Of a DNA stretch of 64,000 bases, positions 1 to 9,609 are shown one piece after another. The notes beneath the pieces are model-generated. The model was not told the DNA's origin and did not search any database. It saw nothing but the letters and a program-made list of their open reading frames with translations. A program made the position numbers and the translations under genes. The stretch spans positions 14,984,001 to 15,048,000 of the forward strand of contig JAWHQI010000019.1 in NCBI GenBank assembly GCA_033032865.1. The letters run 5' to 3'. Positions within the stretch are counted from its first letter, which is position 1, and each line of letters starts with the position of its first letter. The stretch comes from Dactylorhiza incarnata. Taxonomy: Eukaryota; Streptophyta; Magnoliopsida; Asparagales; Orchidaceae.

Positions 1-1399
1 CAGAGAGGAAAGCTACTTTCATATATTATAGGCAAGGCATTGCTATGCAAGCCTGGGTCACATGATACAATATCAAAATATATGTTTGAATTGATGACAA
101 GGGTGGTATTGAAGAAAAAGACCTCCTGGGCTGGTGTCATTTTTCAAAGTATAAAAGAATGTCTGCAGGCCCCCAACCTAGGTAGAATTCTTTCACTATA
201 ACTTTTAAACACATATCCTGAATAGTTTGATAAGTCAAAAGGTTCCAACATTCACTACTTGAAAAGAATGGACATAAAGACTTTGGACAGGTTCTCAAGG
301 GTGCTCCCAATGAGTCAGCCCTCTGAGCTAAAGGAAAAGAAAAAGAAATTAGTCAAGGTACCTAAGAATGCCAGAATGATTTGTTCTGATTTTGAGTCAG
401 ATGAAGAAGAAAATGTCCCCACTAAGGATAATCAAGGTCATGCCAGCAGTCCAGTAAGAGAAGACCAAGACACTGAAGGTCATGAGAATCAGGCTACTGA
501 AGAGCATGAGAAGGATAAGGATGTTGTTGATGCTGAGGAAAAGTCTGATGAACATGGTGGAGATCACACTCAAAGTGATGTTCCAATCTCTCATGCAACT
601 GATGTCAATGCAGAATGTGGCCTCATCTTCAGAAGATAATGAAAGGGAACAGCTGGACTCTATTGCTGACATACAAAGTAAGATTGATTTAATAATATCA
701 AATTTAGACAGAATGAATCTAATCCCTAATGAATCAACATACTACTGGGAAGATGATTAATAAGGGATGAGTGCCCCCTCTGAGTGGGAGCAGCAGAAGG
801 ACCCATCTGAAGATAAAGATATGTATGCTCCAAATGAGGGGGAGCAAGAAGGATCAGCTGGAAAAGAAAGGGAGGAGGCAGAAGATAAGGTTGCTACCAA
901 GTCTAAGGATTCAGCTGAGGGGGAGCACATCCCTGCTCAAGCTGAGGGGGAGCGGAGCATGAAAAGCATGCAGTGGAGACATTGACAGTGGTACCTGAAG
1001 TTCATCCCTCCACATCTGCAGTATCAAATGAACTTATCATAAGTTCATTAAGTGAAATTATTGAAGGTCATATGACTTCAATAAAGGATTATATTGACAA
1101 GTCTGTCTCCATAGTGAAGAATGAAGTAATGACTGAAATTCAGGGACTTAAGGAAGAAACATCTTAACTTAATAAGCAGGTGACCAAATGGTTTGACCTA
1201 GCAGAAAAATCAGTTGTTGCTCAGAATACCATACTGAGATCAATGGATAAACAACTGCAACTATCTGAGCAAGGCGTAAGATATGCCAAGAACTATGTGA
1301 GTAAGACTGATGAGGGCATAGAGAAGGCCTCCAATCATATTAAAGAATATATATGGTCTACTGCAACAACAATGATTGGAGAGGCAGAAAAGATGAAGG
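1..1399 (+). pseudogene. Left part of a split, decayed repeat-associated ORF
   Basis: A plus-strand coding remnant spread over shifting frames: a basic, aromatic start (about 1-215), a Lys/Glu-rich region from 259 (key segment FESDEEEN), very acidic low-complexity stretches (about 380-960) and a helical, coiled-coil-like end (about 1000-1399, ending near GEAEKMK). Stops at 637-639, 758-760 and 1165-1167 and frame changes show it is dead. It ends exactly where a copia F1 LTR begins (TGTTGG at 1400). A compatible ORF resumes at about 40527 on the other side of the F1 cluster, so the two are probably one gene split by insertion. The opening region resembles the 'putative plant transposon protein' family found in many plant genomes, but that is recall only. 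Identity is weak; that it is an old repeat-borne ORF rather than a host gene is an inference. Confidence 0.45.
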
Positions 1400-1551
1400 T
1401 GTTGGAACATGGTTTTCCGCATCCCTTTGATTTGAGAATAACAAATCCAACTTGTATTAGATCTTGTTTGCCATTGTGTTTTTAGCATGCAGGTTTGGAC
1501 AGTTATGACACCAGGTTGCTGAAACAATGGTCTGGCACTAACCACAAGCTT
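1400..1551 (+). repeat. F1 LTR, first about 150 bp only
   Basis: Starts TGTTGGAACATGG and matches the first 150 bp of the LTRs at 1966 and 39784, then jumps at about 1552 into sequence that elsewhere lies just upstream of an F1 3' LTR. An internal deletion therefore removed the rest of this LTR and most of the internal domain. Confidence 0.8.
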
Positions 1552-1965
1552 GATCATATATAGTTTCCGTTGTGCTACTCTCTCCCTTAGCTCGATCATG
1601 ACTTATTTTATGTTTACACAAAACTCTTATTCCTCTCTTACTTATGTCCCAACTTTTGTCGTCTTTAATCTAGTTTTGTTTCACTCCACCCTCTTTTGCT
1701 AATAACAAAGGAGGAGAATAAAATTCTAAATCATATTGATTAATGGAGTTGGATTCACTAGATTAAGAGGGAGCATGTATCTAGTATATGGGAGTATGCA
1801 CTAAGGGGAAGCATTTTTGTAGGGGGGGGCATTTTTTAAATGATCTAAAATTCTTATCATTATCTTATAATTATTGAGTGTCATATATCTTTATAAAAAC
1901 ACAAATTCTTTATATATGAATCTGATTTATCTTTATTGGATTTGTTATTATCAAAAGGGGGAGAT
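1552..1965 (+). other. F1 internal 3' end with polypurine tract
   Basis: Non-coding, AT-rich. It repeats at about 39370-39783 and, inverted, at 36541-36936. It ends in a purine-rich tract (AAAAGGGGGAG, 1953-1963) directly before the LTR start at 1966, the position expected for plus-strand priming of an LTR retrotransposon. Several GGGGGAGCAT-like motifs lie upstream. No ORF is supportable. Confidence 0.7.
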
Positions 1966-2661
1966 TGTTGGAACATGGTTTTCCGCATCCCTTTGATTTG
2001 AGAATAACAAATCCTACTTGTATTTGATCTTATTAGCCATTGTGTTTTTAGCATGCAGGTTTGGACAGTTATGACACCAGGTTGCTGAAACAATGGTCTG
2101 GCACTAACCACAAGCTGAAGGATTGAAAGTTGCTTAACGCCAGGCGTTAAGCTTAACGCTAGGCGCGCGTTAGCGATAAATGAAATGCTGTGTTCGACTA
2201 AATGAAAGCTGCGTTCGACGAACTGAAAGCTGCGTTCGACAAACTGGCGATCGACGAAATGAAACCAAGGAGAACAAAAGTTGCGGTTGACGAATTGAAA
2301 GCTGCGTTTGACGAATTCGACGAAATGAAACCGCTGAGAACGAAAGCTGCGGTCGACGAAATGAAAGACGCGTTCGATGAACTGGAAGCTGCGTTCGACG
2401 AACTTGCGATCGACAAAATGAAACCGCTGAGACGAAATGAAACCGCTGAGAATGAAATTGCGTTCGACAAAAGAAGAAGCCCGTTCGACGAAATAGGTTC
2501 GGCGAAATTATCTGTTTGACGAATTAGGGTGCCAGCTAATTAAAGATGAAACTCAATGCTAGGCATTAGATATTAACGTCGGGCTCTATCCGTTCGACGA
2601 AAATGGCGTTCGACGAAGATGTTGTTCGACAAAATGGCGTGCCAGCTGATTAAAGAAAGAA
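1966..2661 (+). repeat. Middle F1 LTR, left part
   Basis: Begins TGTTGGAACATGG after the polypurine tract. It contains the dyad TTAACGCC-A-GGCGTTAA (2134-2150) and a TTCGACGAA-rich repeat region (2190-2640). It breaks at 2661, where gypsy A starts. The last five bases before the break (AAGAA) are repeated at 34871-34875, where this LTR resumes. Confidence 0.85.
2202..2519 (+). other. Peptide-repeat ORF inside the F1 LTR (105 codons)
   Basis: An ATG-initiated frame made of degenerate 9-18 residue units built on AAFDEL, LAIDEM and KPLRTK. Unit lengths in multiples of three keep the frame open. The equivalent frame is open in the third F1 LTR (40016-40375, 119 codons). An LTR U3 region is not normally coding, and a low-complexity repeat with a three-base-compatible period can be open by chance, so I do not call it a gene. 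It has no resemblance that I recognise. Confidence 0.35.
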
Positions 2662-3861
2662 TGATGCAGGCCCGCCTCCTTCGCATCATGCTCGTGGTGC
2701 TACTCCTACTGCTCGTGCTGATGTGACGGCGCCTCCTCCTATTGAAGATGTTACCGAGGAAGTCGCCACCGCCGAAAAAGACTTGAGGCGCAACAACAAA
2801 GGGGATCATGCTCGCAACGCTCGCCGCTGCTATGACTTGCGGCCTCGCACTTAACTGATATTTAATATGAGTATAAAAAATATTAAATATTAGTCTCTTA
2901 TTCTCCGCTACCGTTACTTTTATTTCTAAAGTTTTAATTTCAGCTTGTATGTTAATGTGGACTGCGTTTAGCCTGATCTGGACTGCGCTTAGCATAATTA
3001 GTGGCTAGGATATAATTTCTTTATGAATGGATATGATGTATTGAGGCACCACTATATATAGGTGGGTATCCACTTTAATGAAATATTGATAACTTTTGAG
3101 AACAAAAAAAGCAGTCGGTGACTCTCTCTCCCGTGAATCCCTCTTATGGTTCTTCCTCCCCCTCGTGGCGTGCAGCGCGACGCAGCCGCCCCCCTTTCTC
3201 CGGTGTGAGACTCGCCGTCGGCCACCCCCACCTCCCTGCCGTGTGACGCAGCAGGACGTCGTCCCCCCTCTCTCCTCCCAGCTCCTCGTGAAGTCCAGCC
3301 AAGCCAAAGACGTGGTCTCTTTTCCCTCGGCGGGACATCCTCATCGATGCGACTCCGTTGAAGGCAAGCGGTGTATCTCCTCCGGCGTGACTCCGGCGGA
3401 TCCTTGGCGTGAGCCTCGCCTATTTATCTTCTCAGGTGGGTAACGAAACTCCTCCACTTGGTGTGTTCTCCCTCCATTTTTGGTGGCTAGTTTGAGTGTG
3501 ATTTTGGAATCATTGAATGATTTTATTTCGCTGCGTTTTCGCTTGAATCAGTCGCAATAATCTCCGATCTCTTAAGACCTTGAAGGATTGGCAAGTCTAC
3601 TTCAAATCTGCAAGGTGATGCGATATCCCTTTCCGATTTGGTGGATTGCGGCAATCCGGAGACCAACCCTTTTGGGAGTTCTTCCGACTACTTTTTGATC
3701 GTTGTTTTAGTCGGATCCTCTTGGTACTGACGTTAGGTTTGTGATTGTTTGACATCGGGTTAGGTGGTTAGATTTCTACCCAAATACGTTTGGAGAATGG
3801 GGTATTGTGAGAGAGCGTCATTTAGCCGTGCACTAGTCTTTCGGAGACTAGCCCGCCATCA
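2662..3861 (+). repeat. Gypsy A 5' LTR
   Basis: Runs from TGATGCAGG to CCGCCATCA, 1200 bp. Its first about 190 bp encode the same peptide tail (ending YDLRPRT) as the 3' copy at 21573-21765. A TATATATA element lies at 3053-3060. The 3' part is rich in CTCTCTCTCC and CGCC blocks typical of a transcribed leader. The copy on the other side is interrupted by gypsy B. Confidence 0.85.
3053..3060 (+). promoter_or_regulatory. TATA box, gypsy A 5' LTR
   Basis: TATATATA followed by GGTGGG; the 3' LTR has TATATATT at the matching place (34039-34046). Probable pol II promoter of the element's genomic RNA. Confidence 0.5.
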
Positions 3862-3864
3862 ATT

Positions 3865-3880
3865 TGGTATCAGAGCCAGG
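3865..3880 (+). promoter_or_regulatory. Primer binding site (iMet tRNA) of gypsy A
   Basis: TGGTATCAGAGCCAGG begins three bases after the LTR end. It is the standard complement of the 3' end of plant initiator methionine tRNA. Confidence 0.9.
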
Positions 3881-3994
3881 TTGGCCCATTTCCTAACTTG
3901 GTCACGGTCCGCTAGTGTCTAGGTCTCACGTGTGCACCAAATTTTATTTTTTATTTTTCTACAAAATTTAATTTTCTCTTCATGTGCACGTCGT

Positions 3995-5370
3995 ATGCCC
4001 ACTAGATCCGGTCACGATTACCACGCTTCATCCTCGTCAAGCATGGCCGACGAACGGCAAACGCCTCCAAACCCCACTGCTCTTGATGTCCTTCGGGATG
4101 ATATGAATCAACAATTGGGAGAGCTGCGGGACATGTTGACCCAACTATTGGCCCATCGAACCCCTTCACCTCCTAAGGGTAATCGTCCACCGAACCGCGC
4201 TCCCACTCCACCTAGATGTCATAGGGCACGACACTACGAGGAAGACGTACACGAGGAGCTACCTCAGCGCGATCGACCACCACCTCGTCGCCAGGAACGA
4301 GAAGTCGATCTCACCCGCGCCATAAAAATTAACGCCACCACCTATGATGGTTTAAGAGAACCCCAAGTCTTCCTGAATTGGGTGTTAGACATGGAGTGCT
4401 ACTACGAGTGGCATTACTTGGCGGACCAACAAAAGTTCCAAGTCGCTCGGATGAAGCTTACGGGTAGGGACAAAGTATTTTGACCAAATGAGGAGCGTCG
4501 CTTAGGAGTCGTACACGGTGTCCCTCCGATCGGTTGGGCTGTCATGAAAAATCTCTTAAAGGACCAATATGTCTCCGCTTATCATCGCACCCAAATGTTT
4601 GATGATCTAGCCACCCTTTGCCAAGGCGAGCGGTCTGTCGCCGATTACATGGGTGATCTGAAGGACAAGATGGTCCGTTGTGAGGTCCAGGAGATGCCCG
4701 AGGTCACAATATCTAGGTTCTGTAAGGGTCTTAGTTACGATATCCAAGGAAACTTTTGCATTACGGTCACACAGACCTAAACACTACCTTCAACGCCGCC
4801 CTTGATATTGAGAAACACCTCAGCTCCAAGTCCAAGGCCAAGCACAGCTCCTATAAGAGCAAGGTCGCGGCCACTACCTCCACCTCCACCTATAAGGATA
4901 AGGGTAAATTCAAGACCAAGGACACATCAAACATTGTCATCACCGCTAGGGACACTAGAAACCCGTCCGGGGAGCGCATTCCCGTGGGAAAAATTAGTAA
5001 AGATAGGGCCACGTGTTATCAGTGCGGAGTAACCGGCCACTACGCTATGGAGTGCCCAACCAAAACTCGAGCTTTAGCACTAGTTGAGCATACGGATGAT
5101 AGGCCTGATTACATCTATGAGGCCACGGATGAGTTGGATTTGGAAGGCGTACCAAGTGATTTAGAAGACGACTCTCACCTCATGGTTATGCGGTGCATCC
5201 TTGCCACCCCTCGCTCTTTGGATGATTGGAATAGGACGAATATATTCTCTTTGATTTTTAAGAGCGGGGATAAATTATGTAAGCTGATCATTGACAGCGG
5301 GAGTTGTATGAACGTTATCTCCGAGGGAGCGGTTACCCACGTGTCCCTTAATGCGGAGCCCCACCCATAA
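3995..5370 (+). pseudogene. gag: Gypsy A gag and start of protease
   Basis: The gag frame begins at ATG 3995 (MPTRSG) and runs through a Pro/Arg-rich linker into the retrotransposon gag core (key residues W, L, V near 4370-4480 and LLKDQY near 4550). A TGA lies at 4481-4483 in the same frame, and a frame change at about 4750-4780 leads to a CCHC zinc knuckle (CYQCGVTGHYAMEC, 5014-5055) that binds genomic RNA. The protease active-site motif IIDSGSC follows at about 5284. Gag forms the virus-like particle; protease cleaves the polyprotein. The earlier in-frame ATG at 3932 is in the leader and is less likely. Beyond 5370 the protease continues in other frames to GRPWLFDHDV and is cut at 5537 by gypsy C. 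Confidence 0.8.
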
Positions 5371-5537
5371 CCATACAAGGTTGCTTGGGTGAATAAGACC
5401 TCACTTCCAGTTAGTAAGCGTTGTTTAGTTCCCTCAGCATCAAATCATATTCGGATCAGGTTTTGTGTGACGTGATACCCATGGACGCTTGCCATGTCCT
5501 TCTTGGCCGTCCCTGGTTATTCGACCACGACGTTACT
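5371..5537 (+). pseudogene. Gypsy A protease, middle part, cut by gypsy C
   Basis: Frame-shifted remnant ending in a readable LLGRPWLFDHDV segment, the conserved GRPWL motif of retropepsins. It stops at 5537 with TTACT, the target duplication of gypsy C; the protease resumes at 18360. Confidence 0.75.
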
Positions 5538-6800
5538 TGTACAACCCCGATATTCGCCAAGCAAGGAGACGCGGTTTAAGAAGGCAATAGGATGGAGGTA
5601 ATAAGGAAGAGATGCCTTAGTGCCGAAGACCCTCCCTCTCGGAGGGCTCGCTGAAGGGCGAGCGAGAAGGATCGGCGAGATAAAAGCTCGCGGGCTGTTT
5701 CAGGAAGATTCCGGAGTTCGACGAAAGGAGCACTTCCTTCGACGAACTCTCCAGTGATCATCGAGCTCACCTGACTCCATCGAGCCCACCCCTATTCGAC
5801 AAAATCATCAGAAGTCTGCGAAGTGTTATATGCTCATTAAAGCCAAAGGGACGGTCTCGCAAGGGGAGTCGCGAGACCCAGACCTCGGCAGATATCTTCG
5901 CGAGACCTAGACCTCGGCAGATATCTTCGCGAGACCCGGACCTCGCTCAATTCTACGCTCAACAAATGTCGAACGGAGCTCAACATTCGTCGAATGGAGC
6001 CTGACGAACAAAATATATTCTACGGCAGCGCTCGGCTAGTTGCAGCGGGGAAGTAGTGGTCGACGAGTCGCCCATCTCAGCAAACAGCGAACAACTTAGC
6101 ATTCAGCATCCGTCAACCTCGTCCGTGTTCGGCGAAGTTACCTGCGTTCGGTGAAAGGTGTGTTGATCTCGACGAAGTCCGGAGGAGGTCTCGCAGGAAG
6201 GCTCGCGAGATCAGACCTCGGCAGATACCGCCAGAATTGGCCGGCGAGGTCCTCGCAGAGTGATCGCCTAGGAGAGGCACCACGAGCAGGGCTCGCGGGA
6301 AGGCCCATGAGAGCTTCGCCAGTAAGGTTCACGCAGTTCCTTGCCCATAGGTTGATAGGGCCAAGTTACCCTTTTACCCTTGGTGGTCTTCCCTTAGCCT
6401 CTCCAAACAGCGGAGTTTGGCTGTTAGCAGACCCATTTGGGGTGCGGATAGTAAAATCAAAAGGCGGAATCCTGCTATTTACAGGCCAGATTAGAAAACC
6501 TATAAATAAGACCTCAAGGGCACCTTTGGAGAGGAGTTCACTCCAGCTTCTCTCTCCTCAGGCTTTCTTTGGTTAGCATTTTCAGAGCTCTCCAAGGTGC
6601 CCGAGTATCAGCTTTGGCTAGGGAGGGGAAGCGCTCAACGATCTTCCGAGTTAGTGGAGGGACCTCCTCGCTGTGACTAAGGTCTTAGTCTTCTTTCTAG
6701 TCTTCAGTCTACCTTCTCTGAGGGATCAGTAAGGGCTAGTTGCCCCTCATTTCGGTGAGGGCCCCGAGCTCCACAAGAGGCCGAGAAATCGGTTTCAACA
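5538..6800 (+). repeat. Gypsy C 5' LTR
   Basis: 1263 bp, TGTACAACC...GGTTTCAACA. A 29-bp segment (GCGAGACC...TATCTTC) is present twice in tandem (5871-5928) but once in the 3' LTR. TATAAATA lies at 6501-6508. TTCGACGAA occurs in the U3 part, a motif also seen in the F1 LTR. Differences from the 3' LTR are visible by eye, so the insertion is not recent. Confidence 0.9.
6501..6508 (+). promoter_or_regulatory. TATA box, gypsy C 5' LTR
   Basis: TATAAATA about 300 bp before the LTR end, conserved at 18060-18067 in the 3' LTR and in all three gypsy B LTRs. Confidence 0.65.
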
Positions 6801-6820
6801 TTTTGGTGCGGTGAGCGTGG
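6801..6820 (+). promoter_or_regulatory. Probable primer binding site of gypsy C
   Basis: TTTTGGTGCGGTGAGCGTGG immediately follows the LTR. It is not the iMet sequence; the matching tRNA cannot be named from the window. Gypsy B has the same sequence after LTR1 and LTR2. Confidence 0.6.
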
Positions 6821-6823
6821 AGC

Positions 6824-8392
6824 GTGGCTGGTCCAAGAAAGTTCCAAGGAGCAGATATGACAGGAGGCGAGGATCAAGGCGAGGAGTACAGCGAGCCACC
6901 GCAGGTGGTGACGCCGAGGATGTTCGCAGACTTCAGGAGGGAGGTGCTTGACACCTTCGGGCTTACGGTCGCGGCGCTGCGAAGTGAGTTCGCGACCCCA
7001 GCCCCTCAGGCGACCCCTCCCCCAGCGGCGGTTGGCGAGAACGCCCCAGGGGGAAGGGCCGGAAAGGAAGTGGTCAGAGGGTCAATGCAAGAGCTAGAAG
7101 GGCGGGTGCTGTTCGCCAGCCCGGCGAGCTCTATGCCTATGAGTGCGGAGCAGGCGAGAGCGCGCCCGCAGGATGCAATGACTGTGGGAGTAGTCCAGGC
7201 GAACACTGTTCTCGCGAGCGCGGTCCTCGCGAGCCCGAGTCTGGCGAGAGAGCTCGGGGGTCGTGGGGAGCGAGAAAGGGTGGCAGAAGGGGGAAGTCCC
7301 TTCTGTGAGTTGGTACTTTCAACACCTGTCCCGGCAGGGTTCGAAGAGTGGGACATGGTGTACTACAACGGCAGGGATGACCCTGTCCAACATCTCCAGT
7401 CTTTTGAGGACTCGGTCTCCATCAGGCCGATGTCGGATGATTTTAAGTGTCGGCTCTTCGTCGTCACTCTTAAAGAAAAGGCTAGGGACTGGTTCCATTA
7501 ACTCCCTACAGGGTCGATCTACGCATTCGAGGATTTACGCCGGAGCTTCTTGTTGCGATTCTCAACTTCAAAGAAGAGGAAGAAGGATGTCTAGTCCCTC
7601 TTCAAAGTGAAGCAAGAGCCAAAGGAGTCGTTGGCTCGCTACGCAGATCGGTTCCATGAAGAAGTGCTACTCACTCAGGAGATGCCTGGGTGTGCACTCT
7701 AGCTCGCCTTCATGGTCGGGCTGAGGGAAAGTTTCTTTAAGATGGATTTGAAGAGGAAAGCCCCCGTCTCCTATGAGGAGTTGGTGGAGAGGGTGGCGGA
7801 AGAGATTGAGAGTGAAGAGGCCAACCCGGATCTCACCAAGAGGCTAGCGAAGCTCAGTGAGCCGGAGGTCAGGCAGCAGAAGGTAAGGAGAAGGGAAGAG
7901 CCCAGGGCCCCGGAGGGGGAGGGGAGGCAGCGTGCTGAAGGAATGCAGGGTCAGGGAATGGGTTACGGCCCGGGAAGGGGTAACTTCTATGGAGGACAAG
8001 GAAGACCTCACCAGTTGGGATGGAGGCAGGGTCTGAGGCAATTGCCTCCCCCACCTCAGCAAGCCATGGCGATCAGGCGGGGAAGAGGAGGAAGAGGAAG
8101 GAGAGAAGAGGCGAGAGAAGAAGCGGGAGCAAGAAGGAGGAGGAATAGGATGGCGGAAGGCGAAACAGGGGAGGTGACGCTGCCATATTGTGACTTCCAT
8201 GATGAGGAAGGTCACGCGACGGCCACCTGCCCAGAGTTCCTAGAAACAAAAAGGGGCCGAGTGCCCACGCCGAGGCAACAGCAGCAGGTGAGAATCGAGG
8301 AGGTCGAGCCTCGAGGGGAGGAGGAAGAAAGGTGTGAAGACAGAGTTGACGTGGGGAGTAGAGCAGGGATCGGGGTGATCCATGGGGGGTAG
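6824..8392 (+). pseudogene. gag: Gypsy C gag, interrupted by in-frame stops
   Basis: One frame carries the whole gag from ATG 6824 (MAGPRKFQG). An N-terminal Ala/Pro-rich region leads to the gag core (YYNGRDDP near 7366, W-F near 7490, RYADRFHEE near 7640), then an Arg/Gly/Gln-rich basic region (7860-8150), then the unusual knuckle CDFHDEEGHATATC (about 8188). Stops occur in frame near 7500, 7592 and 7700; at least the second looks like TGG to TAG. The knuckle has C-x2-H spacing in place of the usual C-x2-C, and the same variant is in gypsy B. Gag packages RNA into cytoplasmic virus-like particles. Not functional as it stands unless stops are bypassed. Confidence 0.82.
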
Positions 8393-8502
8393 GGGTGGAG
8401 GAAAACCGCAAGGCTAGCCTCCATACCATCTTTCGGCGGGGCGTGGCTTCAACATCCACTGCTCCACCCCCAGCGGAGTGAATTACTTTCTCCCAGAAGG
8501 AC

Positions 8503-9609
8503 ATGCCAAGCTATGATGACCCGTTCTGCGATGCGCTGGTCATCCAGACCACCATCGAGAACTTCACGGTCTCGCGGATTCTAGTCGATAATGGGAGCTC
8601 GGTCAACGTCATCTTCAAGAAGGTGTTTGATGAGATGAAGGTGGAGGACAAGAGGGTGTTGGCCTCAGATGGCCCCCTATTCGGCTTTTCGGGAGAAAGG
8701 AAGGAGGTAGAGGGTGGAGTGGGGCTCCATGTGACCCTCGGAGGGCAGTCCCGGAACTGCCGCTTCGTGATAGTGGACGCCCTAAGCAGCTACAGCGCCA
8801 TCTTCGGACGGCCTCTCATCAGCGCGTTCAGATGTGTCCCTTCCACCTTCCACCAGTGTCTTAAGTTCAACACGGGTGGAGTCCAGGTCCGGATCCGAGG
8901 AGACCCCAAGATGGCGAGATAGTGCTATATGACGGCTGTCAACACCGTCACCTGGATGGGAGAAGCGGAGGAGTTCGATAAAGTAATGGGGCAGGCGGCA
9001 GAGGCCAGAGCCGGGGAAGAAGAAGACGAGAGGATGGAAGAAGAGGAGAGGATGGAAGAAGAGGAGAGGATGGAGGAAGAGGAAATTCGTGCCCAGGAAG
9101 GGGTCGCTAAAGGACCCAGGGCGGAGGAAGGAGGAGTGGAGGAGTTGATGATGGTAGGGGAGGAAGAGACGGAGGAAGGAGCCCAAGCGCTCGCTTGCGG
9201 CGGAGAGAAGGAAAGTGCTTAGGGAGAGCAATCCAGGCTGGAGGCCGTGGATGAGATCGTGGAGCTTGAGGTCACCACTCGGCTTGAGGTGGTGGAGAAA
9301 GTCCGAGTCAGCGGAGAGCTCAGTTCGGGGGAGCAGGCTGAGATCCTAGCCTGCGTACAGAAGAATGTGGATGTCTTCGCTTGGAGCGCCGCGGAGATGC
9401 CCGGGATCGATGTGGATGTGGCTTGCCACCGCCTCAACCTCGACCCCGGCACCTGCCCCATCCTCCAAAAGAAAAGGGCCACGGCGGACAAGCTGGAGGG
9501 ACCAATCCGCGAGGAGGTGAAAAAGCTCATACAAGCAGGTTTTGTGTCGGAGATCCAGTATACAGGCTGGGTCTCCAATGTAGTCATGGTAAAAAAAGGG
9601 GGGAGGTAA
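8503..9609 (+). pseudogene. pol: Gypsy C protease and linker to RT
   Basis: Aspartic protease with active-site LVDNGSSVN (about 8580) and SYSAIFGRPL (about 8790). The DNGSS form of the active site is usual for Tat-type elements. After a TAG at 8920-8922 the same frame continues through a Glu-rich linker with three 18-bp RMEEEE repeats (about 9029-9084), a second stop at 9220-9222, then the RT-proximal region VFAWSAAEMPG (about 9374) and EEVKKLIQAGF. The frame ends at 9609 where a homopolymer (seven A, six G) has gained or lost one base, moving the rest of RT into another frame. Confidence 0.8.

Noticed and set aside
3005..3443. ORFs on both strands in the gypsy A 5' LTR
   Set aside because: Not conserved in the other LTR copy (frames differ around the C run) and placed in the promoter and leader region.
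4756..5032. Additional plus-frame ORF overlapping gypsy A gag
   Set aside because: Out-of-frame shadow; the real frame carries the zinc knuckle and protease motif.
8073..8504. 143-codon minus-strand ORF opposite gypsy C gag as another antisense gene
   Set aside because: Antisense of the Arg/Glu-rich gag tail, composition-driven, no splice-compatible neighbours, no promoter seen.
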